From Lindgomyces ingoldianus (Eukaryota; Ascomycota; Dothideomycetes; Pleosporales; Lindgomycetaceae), in the NCBI RefSeq assembly GCF_010093535.1, contig NW_022985164.1:2022287-2086286 (forward strand): 64,000 bases of DNA, given 5' to 3'. Below the pieces are notes generated by a model. The model had not been told where the DNA came from and ran no database searches. It saw nothing but the letters and a program-made list of their open reading frames with translations. Position 1 is the stretch's first letter; the number at the start of each line of letters is the position of its first letter. Positions 47,199 to 57,055 of the stretch are shown here, in pieces. A program made the translations under genes and the position numbers.

Positions 47199-49046
47199 AT
47201 GCCCCCAAATCGGCCAATTCGTATCGGCAATGCCTCAGGCGCAATCGGGGACGGCATCGACCAAATCTACCGGCTCGCGCGCGACGGCGACATTGACGCC
47301 ATAACAGCCGACTACCTCGCCGAGTTTAACATCGCCTGGAAAGCCATCGAAGTCGCGACATCTCCTGACCTAGGCTACGAACCAAATTTCCTAGAGCAGT
47401 TAGCATGGCAGGATGGTGCGGCCGCGAAGCTGATTGCCCAGCGGAGGATCAAAGTTGTGCATGATGGGGGCGCGTTGAATCCGGAGGGTTTGGCTCGGAA
47501 GACTGATGAATATTTCAAATCTTTGGGGCTGGAGGGCATGAAGATTGCGTGGGTGAGCGGCGATAATGTCACAAAGATAGTAAAGGATGGGAAGTTGGGG
47601 AAATTGATGCATCTCGATCAGAAAGGTGTCGAGCTGGGCGAGCTGCGACATAAGATTCTAGCAGCGAATGTATACACTGGTATGGCGGGTATAATGTCCG
47701 CACTCTCCACCGGCGCCGACATCGTCATCTGCGGCCGCTGTTGCGACGCCTCTCCTGTCATGGGCCTCGCTGCATGGTGGCATAATTGGAATATTACAGA
47801 CTACCAGCAACTCGCCGGATCCCTCCTTGCAGGCCATATTATCGAATGCGGTGCGTACGTCACGGGTGGCAATTTCTGTGGCTGGCGAGAAATCGAAAAC
47901 ATGCATCACATTGGCTATCCGATTGCGGAAATCGCAGCGGATGGAACGAGCATCATCACCAAACCAGAACATTCAAATGGCGCTGTTACGGTCGATACGT
48001 GCAAAGCCCAACTACTTTATGAGATCCAAGGCCCGTATTATCTAAATCCCGATGTCACTGCGCGCATTGATAACGCGAGATTAGAAGAGGTGGGTAGAGA
48101 CAAAGTGCGCTTGACGGGTATCGAAGGGTCCGCACCGCCACCAACGTCGAAGTTGGCGATTTGCCTCATGGGCGGGTGGCAGGCGGAAATTGCAGCGTAC
48201 TGCGCGGGACTGGATACGAAAGAGAAGTTTGCACTGATGAAAGATCAGGTTAGGCGGGAGATTCATGACGCTGATTTCACAACGTTTAGTATGGAGGTGT
48301 ATGGGAGTAGTCCGGTAGATCCGAGGACCCAGCAGGAGTGTACGGTGATGTTGAGGATGTTTGCGCAGAGCGAGGACAAAGGTGCTATTCAAAAGTTTAG
48401 GCGTGCAGTATTTTATAATGGCATGCAGGGGTATTGTGGTCTGCATCTGGGCATGGATTGGAGGACTATGGAACCAAAGATGTATGTCAAGTACTTCCCC
48501 AGTCTGGTGCCGTCCGTCGGTGTACCACTCAAGGTACACTTTGTCGATGCACCTGGCAATGTTCTCGATGTACCTGCGAAGAGGAAAGAGGAATACGCAA
48601 CCGCCGTCCCTGAGCAACCCTCCTATGAACCCGAGAATTCTACGAATCTCGATGAGTTCGGGAAAACGGTACGGCGGCCATTGGGGGACATTGCATTCGG
48701 CCGCTCAGGTGACAAAGGCGGCAACGCAAATATCGGGCTCTGGGTTCGTGATCGCGCTGCTTGGCCGTGGCTTCGGTCTTTCCTTACATCGGCCAAGCTC
48801 GTGGAGTTGCTGGGTGATGATTGGAAGGAGCGGTATTCAGTAGAGAGATGTGAGTTCGAGGATCTCATGGCTGTGCATTTCGTGGTCAAGGGGTTGTTGC
48901 AGGATGGTGTTAGTAGCAGTAGCGTGCTCGATGGGTTTGGGAAGAGTGTGGGCGAGTTTGTTAGAGCGAGGGTTGTGGATTTGCCGGTGGGGTTGGTGGA
49001 AGCAGAGAGTAGGAAGAGGGAGAGGCGAAGAGGAGGGAGGTTGTAG
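47199..49046 (+). CDS. AtuA-like (DUF1446) protein A, single exon
   Basis: 615 residues from the ATG at 47199, giving MPPNRPIRIGNASGAIGDG, the normal N-terminus of the family; the frame is open to 47079 but the extra residues look non-conserved. The main DUF1446/AtuA domain (about 1-450) shows GNASGAIGDGIDQI, DYLAEFNIAW, KVVHDGGALNPEGLA, the ADIVICGRCCDASPVMG strand, and ATVD-like ALLYEIQGPYYLNPDV (here KAQLLYEIQG). The C-terminal AtuA ferredoxin-like domain begins near RRPLGDIAFGRSGDKGGNANIGL. In Pseudomonas, AtuA belongs to the acyclic-terpene-utilisation cluster; its reaction is not established. The end GGRL is only weakly PTS1-like. There is no intron, in contrast to the paralogue at 61.5 kb. 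Confidence 0.9.
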   Translation: MPPNRPIRIGNASGAIGDGIDQIYRLARDGDIDAITADYLAEFNIAWKAIEVATSPDLGYEPNFLEQLAWQDGAAAKLIAQRRIKVVHDGGALNPEGLARKTDEYFKSLGLEGMKIAWVSGDNVTKIVKDGKLGKLMHLDQKGVELGELRHKILAANVYTGMAGIMSALSTGADIVICGRCCDASPVMGLAAWWHNWNITDYQQLAGSLLAGHIIECGAYVTGGNFCGWREIENMHHIGYPIAEIAADGTSIITKPEHSNGAVTVDTCKAQLLYEIQGPYYLNPDVTARIDNARLEEVGRDKVRLTGIEGSAPPPTSKLAICLMGGWQAEIAAYCAGLDTKEKFALMKDQVRREIHDADFTTFSMEVYGSSPVDPRTQQECTVMLRMFAQSEDKGAIQKFRRAVFYNGMQGYCGLHLGMDWRTMEPKMYVKYFPSLVPSVGVPLKVHFVDAPGNVLDVPAKRKEEYATAVPEQPSYEPENSTNLDEFGKTVRRPLGDIAFGRSGDKGGNANIGLWVRDRAAWPWLRSFLTSAKLVELLGDDWKERYSVERCEFEDLMAVHFVVKGLLQDGVSSSSVLDGFGKSVGEFVRARVVDLPVGLVEAESRKRERRRGGRL

Positions 49047-49433
49047 ATATTTGGTATACATTGACGATATGAAGAACTTTTTTCAATCGCGACTTTGGAG
49101 ACTTAGACCTGCTTCCCATGAACGGCCTCGCGAAGCTGTCAGCACGGTAGAGAGTAGTATCTATCACGTGCCGTCGCTCCTGGAGGTTGACAGCCGAGCT
49201 GCCGGAATGCTTTCCCGCGACCGAGCTGCTTTCTCTTCCACCCGCATTCTACATTCAAAGCGGTCACTGAGCTAAAACAAGCTCAATGTGTTTGGTTCGA
49301 TGTCGCCGTATTAGCCCCCGGCTTTTGTTGAGTCAAACTGTTGTTTTCTATTCATCTATCTCTCAAGATTCCTGCTCTGTCATCTATCACTGCATCTCGC
49401 TTTTCGCCCGTCGCCAGATAGAATAAGCTCCCG
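49047..49433. other. Promoter region of MaoC-like gene
   Basis: 387 bp between AtuA-like A and the MaoC-like gene. It contains the E-box-type element and a TGAGTCA heptamer. No gene seen. Confidence 0.5.
49163..49175 (+). promoter_or_regulatory. E-box-type element ATCACGTGCCGTC (copy 1)
   Basis: About 260 bp upstream of the MaoC-like start. The same 13 bases occur at 55406-55418, and 12 of them upstream of ERG9. A TGAGTCA (AP-1/GCN4-type) heptamer lies nearby at about 49329. Role inferred. Confidence 0.45.
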
Positions 49434-50525
49434 ATGGCCTCCAAAAGCGATAAGCCTGTAAAAAATGCGTCTGGCCGCTACGACAATGTCGATTTCCACA
49501 AAGCCGTGGGCTTCAAACTTCCAACCGTCAAAGCAAGCTATAATCGACGCGACATTCTACTCTTTGTACAGTCCCCACCTTCACACAATATGCCCATGTA
49601 ATACAGAGCTGATATCGCTTCAGGCAAACGCAATCGGCTGCACAAAGTCCGAGCTCCACTTCCTCTACGAATTGCACCCAAAATTCTCCTGCTTCCCAAC
49701 ATTCCCTATCAACCTCCCTTTCAAACAAACCTCCCAAGACGTCTACGATTTTTTCGAGCGCGCCCTTGTCACCGACGTCCCTGGTGTCCCGACCTTTGAT
49801 CCAAAGCGCTCCGTCGATGGTGAGCGCGGGATTGAGATTCTCAGACCCGTGCCTGTGAGCTCTCAGGGTCTGGATCTGGAAATCAACGCCGAAATTGTGG
49901 GTGTGTACGACAAGGGTGGGAACATGATTCAGGAGGTGGTGCAGACAATGCGAGATGCAAAAACGGGCACTGTTTACGCGAAAATGAGTGCGAAGGCTTT
50001 TGGGATTGGGCAGGGTGGGTATGGAGGACCACGAGGGCCTAACACCGTCTCCTATAATCCTCCGGATCGGGCACCGGATGCTGTCCATGTTTTTCAGACT
50101 ACCCCGGAAACTTGTTTATTGTATCGGCTGTGTGGAGATTATAATCCTATCCATGCTGATGATGAGTTTGCGAAACAAGGCGGTTTCAAGGGGGCGTTTT
50201 TGCAGGGACTGGGAACGTGGAATATTGCTGCCCATGGACTGTTGAAGGAGTTGGGTGAGAGCGAGGCAGAGAGGTTAAAGAGCTTCAAGGCAAGATTTGC
50301 TAATATTGTGTACCCGGGCGATGCCTTGGAGACGCGGATGTGGAAGGTCGGGAGCAAGAGTGGCGTGGATGAAGTTATCTTTCAGACGGTGGTGCGGAGT
50401 GATGGGCGGGTTGCACTGTAAGTTTTGCGAGCTTCTACATGACTGTAAAGATGAGGGCTGACGATTATTTCAGGTCAAATGGGTTCGCTAAGATTCGGCA
50501 GAGCCCTTTGAGGAGTAGTCTATAG
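49434..50525 (+). CDS. MaoC-like enoyl-CoA hydratase 2 (R-specific)
   Basis: Three exons, 49434-49565, 49624-50417 and 50474-50525, 325 residues, all in frame. Start: MASKSDKPVKNASGRYDN. Two hot-dog folds as in the hydratase part of the fungal peroxisomal multifunctional enzyme: the first half opens with YNRRDILLFANAIGC and has FCCFP-like PKFSCFPTFPINLPF; the second carries the hydratase-2 motif GDYNPIHADDEFAKQGGF, with the catalytic Asp and His, and GAFLQGLGTWNIAAHGLL. It hydrates 2-enoyl-CoA to (R)-3-hydroxyacyl-CoA. The stand-alone form lacks the dehydrogenase domains of Fox2. The end SSL is PTS1-like but not canonical. Its neighbours are AtuA-like A and ECH A. Confidence 0.93.
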
Positions 50526-50573
50526 ATTTACATGAAAATATATACAGCAAAACGTAGCTTCTCGCTTCATCTT

Positions 50574-51425
50574 CTATAGCCTACTGGCCTTCCAACAAGG
50601 CTTTCTCTTCTCACTAAAAGCTTTCAGCCCCTCCAAAATATTCTCCCCCTTTTGCAATTCCGCAAACTCATTCTCCATTGTAATCGACACGGCTTCCTCC
50701 ACAGCCGCCGACACCCAGCCCTGTCTCAATCCCGCTCTCGTACATATAATCGCATCAGGGCTATTCTCCGCAATCTTCGCCGCGTACTTGACCGCCTCCT
50801 CTACCACCTTTTCTTTAGGCACCACTTTATTCACAATCCCCCACTCCATGGCTGTCTGTGCGGAAATCGGCTCTCCCATTAATGCAAATTCAGTCGCACG
50901 CTGCAGCCCCACCGTTCTAATAAGCCTTGGTAACGCACCCCCTATTGGCGAAACTCCCCTCTTCACCTCTGGCAACCCAAACACTGCCTCCTCACTCGCA
51001 ACCACCAAATCGCAGTTGACGACAAACTCACAACCTCCTCCCATCGCGAGCCCATTGACCGCGGCTATGACAGGCTTCTTCCCTCGCCGCCGACTCAGCG
51101 GGGTGAATTTCGGCGCATTGCCCATGCGCTTTGAAGGATCGGCATCGGCCGACATGGACGAATTCCATTCTTTGAGATCGGCGCCCGCGGAGAATGCGCG
51201 TCCTGTGCCGGTGATGATGGCGATGGAGAGAGAGGGCTCCGTATCGAGCCATCTCCACACACTGTCCATTTCCCATTGTGCGGCTGTTGACATGGCGTTG
51301 AGGGCGGAGGGCCGGTCCATGCGAATTAATAGGACGCGTGGGGCAGGGTAGGAGAGTTTAAGGAAGGTGGGGGTTGGGGGCGGAGGGGTGTTTGTTGGGT
51401 GTGGGTGTGGGTGTGAGGGCGACAT
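50574..51425 (-). CDS. Enoyl-CoA hydratase/isomerase A, C-terminal PTS1 (SRL)
   Basis: Single exon, 283 residues. Crotonase fold: oxyanion-hole loops RAFSAGADLKEW and AAVNGLAMGGGCEFV, with both catalytic glutamates present (the one in GGGCE and the one in FGLPEVKRGVSP). The start is the ATG at 51425 followed by a Pro/His-rich leader, then FLKLSYPAPRVLLIRMDRP. The C-terminus KASRL is a good PTS1, so the enzyme is probably peroxisomal. It interconverts 2-enoyl- and (S)-3-hydroxyacyl-CoA or a branched equivalent (AtuE-like in bacterial terpene pathways). It is divergent from its paralogue ECH B over a promoter with three cluster motifs. Its gene lacks the intron found in ECH B. Confidence 0.93.
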   Translation of the reverse strand: MSPSHPHPHPTNTPPPPTPTFLKLSYPAPRVLLIRMDRPSALNAMSTAAQWEMDSVWRWLDTEPSLSIAIITGTGRAFSAGADLKEWNSSMSADADPSKRMGNAPKFTPLSRRRGKKPVIAAVNGLAMGGGCEFVVNCDLVVASEEAVFGLPEVKRGVSPIGGALPRLIRTVGLQRATEFALMGEPISAQTAMEWGIVNKVVPKEKVVEEAVKYAAKIAENSPDAIICTRAGLRQGWVSAAVEEAVSITMENEFAELQKGENILEGLKAFSEKRKPCWKASRL

Positions 51426-52111
51426 TTTGGATAGGACTGAGGCAGGCAGAGCTTGGGAGGGGAGAAGAGCTTAAGGTTAAGAATAGTTCAGAGGTGAGAG
51501 TTGGAGATCGAAGAAGAGAGTCCAGGGAGTTCAGACCCCAGAATTTCTCTCATGCGAATCGAGATCCCGAGCCTTGGTCCTCGCACTACCCTTTCGTTCC
51601 CTAAGCTTCTCGATTCACTTACATTCATGAATCATTACACATATCCCAGCAGTCTCTGAATGTCTTGTGTTAGTGTCAAGAATCCTTCCGGGTTTTTAAA
51701 TCCGAGGTTATGGTCCAGGATCCTCGTAGGGAATTGAGGGGTACGCTAATGATTCATTAGCACGAGCCGGGGTTAACGACGAATGAGATTCAGATCCAAG
51801 AGGGACTGAGATAGAAATGAATCATTGAGCTTGAATTCTAGGTGATGCTGGACCTCGGTGGTTTCTGGACTCTGATGAAGCTTCTAGGGTAAGCTTTTGA
51901 GGCTGAGGGCTATGAATGTTTTCATCGTGACTTGAGATTTCGAGCTTCAACTTGGCTTCTTTGTTAACGTTCCTTTCCCCAGCCTGTGCCTTTATTTGAG
52001 GCTTTATATCGGTGCTTGAAAGATCGAAGCTTTCAATTACTTGCTTAGACTTCACAAATTAATTCCTCTCCGTGCTGGTGTCCTCGAATTCTCTACTCCG
52101 AACCCGGCGCA
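51426..52111. promoter_or_regulatory. Divergent promoter ECH A / ECH B
   Basis: 686 bp between two divergent crotonase genes. It contains three TGA(A/T)TCA cores: 51627-51637 (ATGAATCATTA), the 17-bp palindrome at 51745-51761, and 51817-51826 (ATGAATCATT). This is the densest group of cluster motifs in the window. Confidence 0.6.
51745..51761. promoter_or_regulatory. 17-bp perfect palindrome GCTAATGATTCATTAGC
   Basis: Eight-base inverted repeat around a single central T: GCTAATGA-T-TCATTAGC. The TGA-N-TCA core is the half-site geometry of AP-1/GCN4-type bZIP dimers with A/T in the centre; the CTAA/TTAG flanks extend it. It is preceded by GAGGGGTA at 51736-51743, also present before the palindrome at 61051. 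Probably a bZIP operator for the cluster. Confidence 0.6.
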
Positions 52112-53024
52112 ATGACAACTCCACGTACAAAAAACCCTATACCAGACTGGATATCCACCCCCTACCCACACGTCCAACACTCGCTAATCACCTTTCCGGC
52201 GAAACATATCCTCCTCGTCACCATCAACCGCCCCAAATACATGAACTGTCTTCCCGTCGAAGCCACACTCGAGCTCGGTGCACTCTGGAAATGGTACGAC
52301 GCAGAGCCTGAACTGCGGTGCGCCGTCTTCACCGGGGCCGGGAACAAGGCGTTTTGCGCTGGCATGGATTTAAAGCAGAGGCTAGATATCATACACACAG
52401 ATGAGATTGCGCACGAGTATCCCAGTGGAGGATTTGCAGGGATGAGCAATAGGACGGGGAAGAAGCCAATTGTAGTGGCTTGTAACGGACATGCTCATGG
52501 TAACCATAAATTTCCTTTCCTAAATCTGCCACGGATTTTCTGACGTATTGGAATACATAGGTGGTGGCTTTGAAGCAATCCTCAACGCAGACGTCATCTT
52601 CGCATCTCCCAACGCCACCTTTGCGCTCCCAGAAGTCCTGCGCGGCGTCTCTGCGCTTGCGGGCGCTCTCCCGCGTATCTTCCTCCTCTTTGGTAACCAT
52701 CGCGCTATGGATCTTATACTCACCGGACGCCGTTTATCCGTCGAGGAAGCTCTTTCATGGGGGCTGGTGAAGGAAATAGTACCGCAGGAGAAATTGCTGA
52801 ATAGAACGATAGATTATGCAAAGGAGATTGCGAGCCTGAGTCCTGATAGCGTTATTATTTCAAGGTTGGCGGCGCGAGAAGCGTGGGAGACAGGTGTTAG
52901 CCGGGCGACGATGAGGGGGCAGGAACTTTGGGCGGAGAATATGCTGAGGAGTAAGAATGCGTCCGAGGGGTTGGCGGCTTATAGGGAGAAGAGGCAACCG
53001 AGTTGGAAGAGGAGTTATTTGTAA
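52112..53024 (+). CDS. Enoyl-CoA hydratase/isomerase B
   Basis: Two exons, 52112-52499 and 52561-53024, 283 residues, exactly the length of ECH A. The intron falls inside the oxyanion-hole loop (NGHAHG/GGFEAIL) and the junction is in frame. Active-site features are GNKAFCAGMDLKQ, GHAHGGGFE and FALPEVLRGVSALAGALPR, so both catalytic glutamates are retained. The C-terminus is RSYL, PTS1-like in shape but lacking the basic middle residue; targeting is uncertain. ECH A ends WKASRL at the same position. It is probably an old duplicate specialised for a second hydration/isomerisation in the same pathway. It is transcribed divergently from ECH A. Confidence 0.92.
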
Positions 53025-53189
53025 GTTTGGTTGTGTTTTTCATGTGTACAAGGTAGATTGGGGAAATTCTTGGCGCCAACTTTTGATTGATTAGCATGTT
53101 GCCATTAGACAGTTTCACAACATGGAAATAAAAGACTTAGATAAACTCAGCTCTCTGCTGCTGTTTGGAAGTGGTGAACTTTCAATAAG

Positions 53190-55112
53190 TTATAATTTCC
53201 CCTGCCGTTCCCTCGCCAGTCTCGCTGGCAGCATCCGCCTCAATACCTTCCCATTCCCTGACTTTGGAATTTCATCCAGAACTATCACACCTCCTCGAAG
53301 CTTCTTATACGGCGAGACTTTTGCGTCGACGTGTTTTCGCACATCCGCTGCAATCGCGTCTCTGTCCCTACCAGACGCTTTCGCATCCGGCGTAAGAGCA
53401 ATATACGCAATCGGAACTTCAGTTCCCTGATCCTCATGCCAAAGCGCGCACACTGCACCCTCGCTCACGTGGTGATGAGAGTTGAGAATGGCCTCGAGTT
53501 CTGCTGGTGCAACTTGATTGCTATTTTGGCGTCAGTCTGAAATGGAAATAAAAGGACCAGGCTCTTACCCCTTGTACTTGATCAACTCCTTCTTCCTCTC
53601 CGTCAGCCACCAAAATCCTTCTTTATCAATTTTCAGGATATCTCCCGTTCGCATCCACTCGCCATCAAACGCCTCACGCGTTGCTTTTTTGTTTCTCATG
53701 TATCCCTTGAAGATACTCGGACCTCTAACCAACATCTCTCCCTGTTCTCCCTCTTGCACATCCTTGCCCTCCTCATCGACAACCCTCGCTTCGATGTTAG
53801 CGAACAGACGGCCCACAGAGCCTATCCGGTACGCCGATTCCGGCTTTAACATCGTGATATGCGTTTCCGTCATTCCGTAGCCTTGGAAGATAGGTGCGGA
53901 CGGAAAGTGTTGATGGAAAAAGGTAATGATAGCAGGAGGCAATGCAGCACCGGAGCACATAATATATTTAACGCAGTTTAGGCGGGAGAGATTGAAGGTT
54001 TGCTGTTTAGCAATAGCTACAGCGATCGTCGGGAGGATGCGGAGAGCGGTTACGTTAGATTTGGCTGAGAGTTCGAGGAAGGTGTCGAGTGTGTAGCGTT
54101 TCATCAACATCGTGTAAGAACCGAGCCACGTGCCCATTAATGCGACAGTCATGAGGCCTAAAAAGCATTAGATTCAGGTATCTGGAGTGAAAATTTTCGC
54201 TGCTATACCGTAGATGTGACATAACGGAGCAAAAAATACCCCTCTGATACTACCATTCCAGTAATTTGGATCAGTAGCTCGGAGATCTAGTATAGAGGCG
54301 ACGAGGTTATAATGCGACAATTCGACCCCCTTTGCCTTCCCACTCGTCCCCGAACTGAAGCATACAACTGCAGTATGATCTCTGCTGTCTCGACTTGAGA
54401 GATCAAAGGGAAGCAGGGATTCTGTCTGGTCGAATAGCAATGTGGAAGGAACAACCTTGAGGGTATTAGTAATTGGTCTTTCTCAAAATGACACAAGTGG
54501 CTGCGTAGCCATACATTCTTGAGCGAGGATTGGCTATCGTCGATTGAGATGGCCTTCAGTCCGGAAAAGTCTGGCTCGCTATTCACCGCGCCGGAAACAG
54601 TAGGCCAGGTATTAGCATCTACAGCTATAGCCTGAGGTTGGGATATATCTAGGCAGTGCGCAATTTCGTATTCGGTGCTCAGTGGATTTATCAACCTAGA
54701 TTGCACGCCTTAGTATTCGGCTTCTCTTGATAACTACAATACGAGAACGTACACAGCTGTGCTTCCACACCATAAAACTGCATGTATCAACTTCACAACT
54801 TCAACCTAAAAGAATATTAGAAATCAAGCAGTTTGGAGCATTGTGAGATACTCTTACAGAGTTAGGCGCACAAATGCAGACCACATCCCCTTCACGAAGC
54901 CCCATCACGTGTCTGAGCCCATATGCTCCCTTGGCACTCTCTTCTCTAATACCAGAATAGGTAAGCTTCTTCCCAGTCCAATCATCCTCACAAATGACCT
55001 TGCCTGACTCCACATCATCGGGATTGTAGCGCTGAAGCAATTGAGAAACAGATACGTTTGTAGGGATCTGGGGAGGTGGATAGTTTGATCGGTAAACCCG
55101 GTGGGCAGCCAT
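53190..55112 (-). CDS. 4CL-like acyl-CoA ligase B
   Basis: Six exons: 54858-55112, 54753-54805, 54515-54695, 54209-54455, 53569-54157 and 53190-53520, 551 residues, with every junction in phase. Motifs of the ANL acyl-CoA ligases: CFSSGTSGKAKGVELSH, APLCHIYG, YGMTETHITM, GEWMRTGD, LTERKKELIKYKGNQVAPAEL and PKSGNGKVLRR. It activates a carboxylic acid to its CoA thioester. The C-terminus is GKL, close to PTS1 but with Gly at the first place. It differs from ligase A in exon count (six against two), so the two are not a recent duplication. It is divergent from the SDR gene, sharing a 494-bp promoter with a TGAATCA site and the E-box-type element. Confidence 0.93.
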
Positions 55113-55606
55113 CGTGTACAGTAGTTTGTCGGTCTAAAACTCCCTGATGGGAACGAGACTGAGTGGCCAGGCCATGGCAGGTTTAAGGATAAGGCTTTGT
55201 ATAAGGAAATCGGCAGCTCGACGAATTGCCGCAGTGATAGGGAAACTGCCTTCCTCGAAATGCAGCCAAGCAGCCAATCTCGCCCGCCCAATGGCTACCC
55301 CTCAGCCCCTTCAAAAGACTCCCAGTACTAGCGCAATATGCTGCCACGATGTTTTTTTAAAGGTAAAAAGGGAGATGACGTGAAACTAATGGGGCGCGGC
55401 AATGAATCACGTGCCGTCAGATGTCGGCAAAGGTTATCCAAGCGGAGTGGATCACTGCGGAAATCCTGCCTAACGATGTGACCATACTCGTTGAATGAGA
55501 CGTTAAGTTGACAGGATTATTTCCTTTTCGAGCTATTCAAGAAGGCCTTGTCGCTGCTTACTGAGTTCGTCAGGGTTCAATTAAACTCATTCAATTGTTA
55601 TCCATC
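55113..55606. promoter_or_regulatory. Divergent promoter ligase B / SDR
   Basis: 494 bp. It contains TGAATCA at 55403-55409 overlapping the E-box-type ATCACGTGCCGTC at 55406-55418. Regulation inferred. Confidence 0.5.
55403..55418 (+). promoter_or_regulatory. Composite TGAATCA + ATCACGTGCCGTC site (E-box copy 2)
   Basis: The bZIP-type core and the CACGTG element overlap by four bases (55403-55409 and 55406-55418). The E-box part is identical over 13 bases to 49163-49175. Confidence 0.45.
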
Positions 55607-56480
55607 ATGGCGAGCTTCAAAGGCAAAGTCATCGCTATAACCGGAGGCGCTTCCGGTATAGGGTTAGAGACTGCGAATCTGCTAGTATCAAGAGGAGCGA
55701 AAGTATCACTAGCGGATGTCCGGGAAGGGCCACTTCAGGAAGCCGCACTCGCAATTCAGAAAATGGGTGGCGAGGTTTTTACCTTTAAATTAGATGTCCG
55801 GGACCGAAAGCAAGTAGATGCCTGGGTATCTGCCACAGTCTCTCATTTTGGCAAATTGGATGGCGCGGCGAATATTGCTGGTGTAACAGGAAGAAGCATT
55901 GGGGTTAAGAGGGCGGATGAGTTGGAAGATGATGATTGGGACCTCGTCATCGGTGTAAACTTGACTGGATTAATGTTGGTGTCTCTCCGATGAATACCAT
56001 GGATCTACGTCTAATTGCGCCCGCTAGGTATTGCCAGCGTGCTGAGCTTCGGGCACTGAGAGAAGGTGGTGCGATCGTAAATGCTGCCTCTGTTGCTGGG
56101 CTCCAAGGCCGCACAAAGAATGCGGCATACTCGGCGAGCAAGCATGGAGTAGTTGGTCTGACAAGAAGTGCTGCTAAAGATATGGGTGGAAAGGGCATCC
56201 GCGTTAACGCCATTGCGCCGTAAGTTATCCTTGGTCTAATAAATCGAGGGATCTAACAAAAAATCTTCCTAGAGGAACCATTGATACGCCAATGGTTACC
56301 CAAGCAAAGCAACTGGCTGGGTTGGACCCTACTGTACTGAAGCTCGACAACAGCTCAGCGGCTTTGAAGCGACTAGGGGAGCCATCCGAAGTAGCACATC
56401 TAATAGCCTTCCTTCTAAGCGATGAATCTTCGTTCATCACAGGTGCTGTGATGTGCATTGACGGAGGGTGGAACTGTTGA
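55607..56480 (+). CDS. Classical short-chain dehydrogenase/reductase
   Basis: Three exons, 55607-55974, 56028-56219 and 56273-56480, 255 residues, all in frame. A complete classical [19 protein letters not shown] cofactor loop, ADVREG (Asp after strand 2 favours NAD), NIAGVTG in place of NNAG, catalytic Ser in IVNAASVAG and the YSASK Tyr-x3-Lys pair, then RVNAIAPGTIDTPM. The first donor (GTTGGT) is non-consensus but restores the highly typical [16 protein letters not shown]. It is likely the 3-hydroxyacyl-CoA or alcohol dehydrogenase of the cluster (compare AtuB/AtuG). The C-terminus (WNC) has no PTS1, unlike most neighbours. Confidence 0.92.
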
Positions 56481-57055
56481 TAAGTTCGCTAATATTGAAG
56501 TAAGCGTATCGAAATCATTGGGTGGTTAAACACGTGACACTTACCAGATGAGGCCAATTCTACGAGCTGATAAACGTGCAGTTGTAGTACAAGCGGCCGT
56601 GTTGTAGCATGTTTCCCAAGAGTGAAAGTTTCTTAGTGAAAGGACAAGTACGGAGGCAGTCAGGACGACTCAAGAATCAAAGCTTGGGGCCATCCCAGTG
56701 AGTCAGTTTTCGGTCCTTCTCGACACCTCGACCGACACACCGGGATCCCCGGTTCCCTGCCAGAATCACGCCCCACAAAAAGGGCGAAGGGTCGAACCTC
56801 CAGCTGAGATCAGAAAGGAGCGTGAGCTTTTCATGCCGAGACGAGCGACGAAGCCCTGTCGTGGCAGAAATAGCGTAGAAATCGTGGAGTCCCCGGATGT
56901 CCTCTAGTTGGGCATCTTAGACCTCCTGTCCTCTTCTCCGGGACATCTCGCTTTACTAGCTCTCACAGGGCGTATATGATTCTCCCTTGACCTCTCCCTT
57001 CGTCACGATTGCTCTCTGGTCGTCACTCTCTGCCACCGACTTTGTAACCGAAACT
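56481..57055. other. Intergenic region SDR/MFS
   Basis: Tandem plus-strand genes; MFS promoter. A TGAGTCA heptamer lies at about 56699 and a CACGTG at about 56532. No gene seen. Confidence 0.45.

Noticed and set aside
55947..56223. Apparent frame break in the SDR near 55975
   Set aside because: A small intron with a weak GTTGGT donor restores an intact classical SDR, so it is not a pseudogene.
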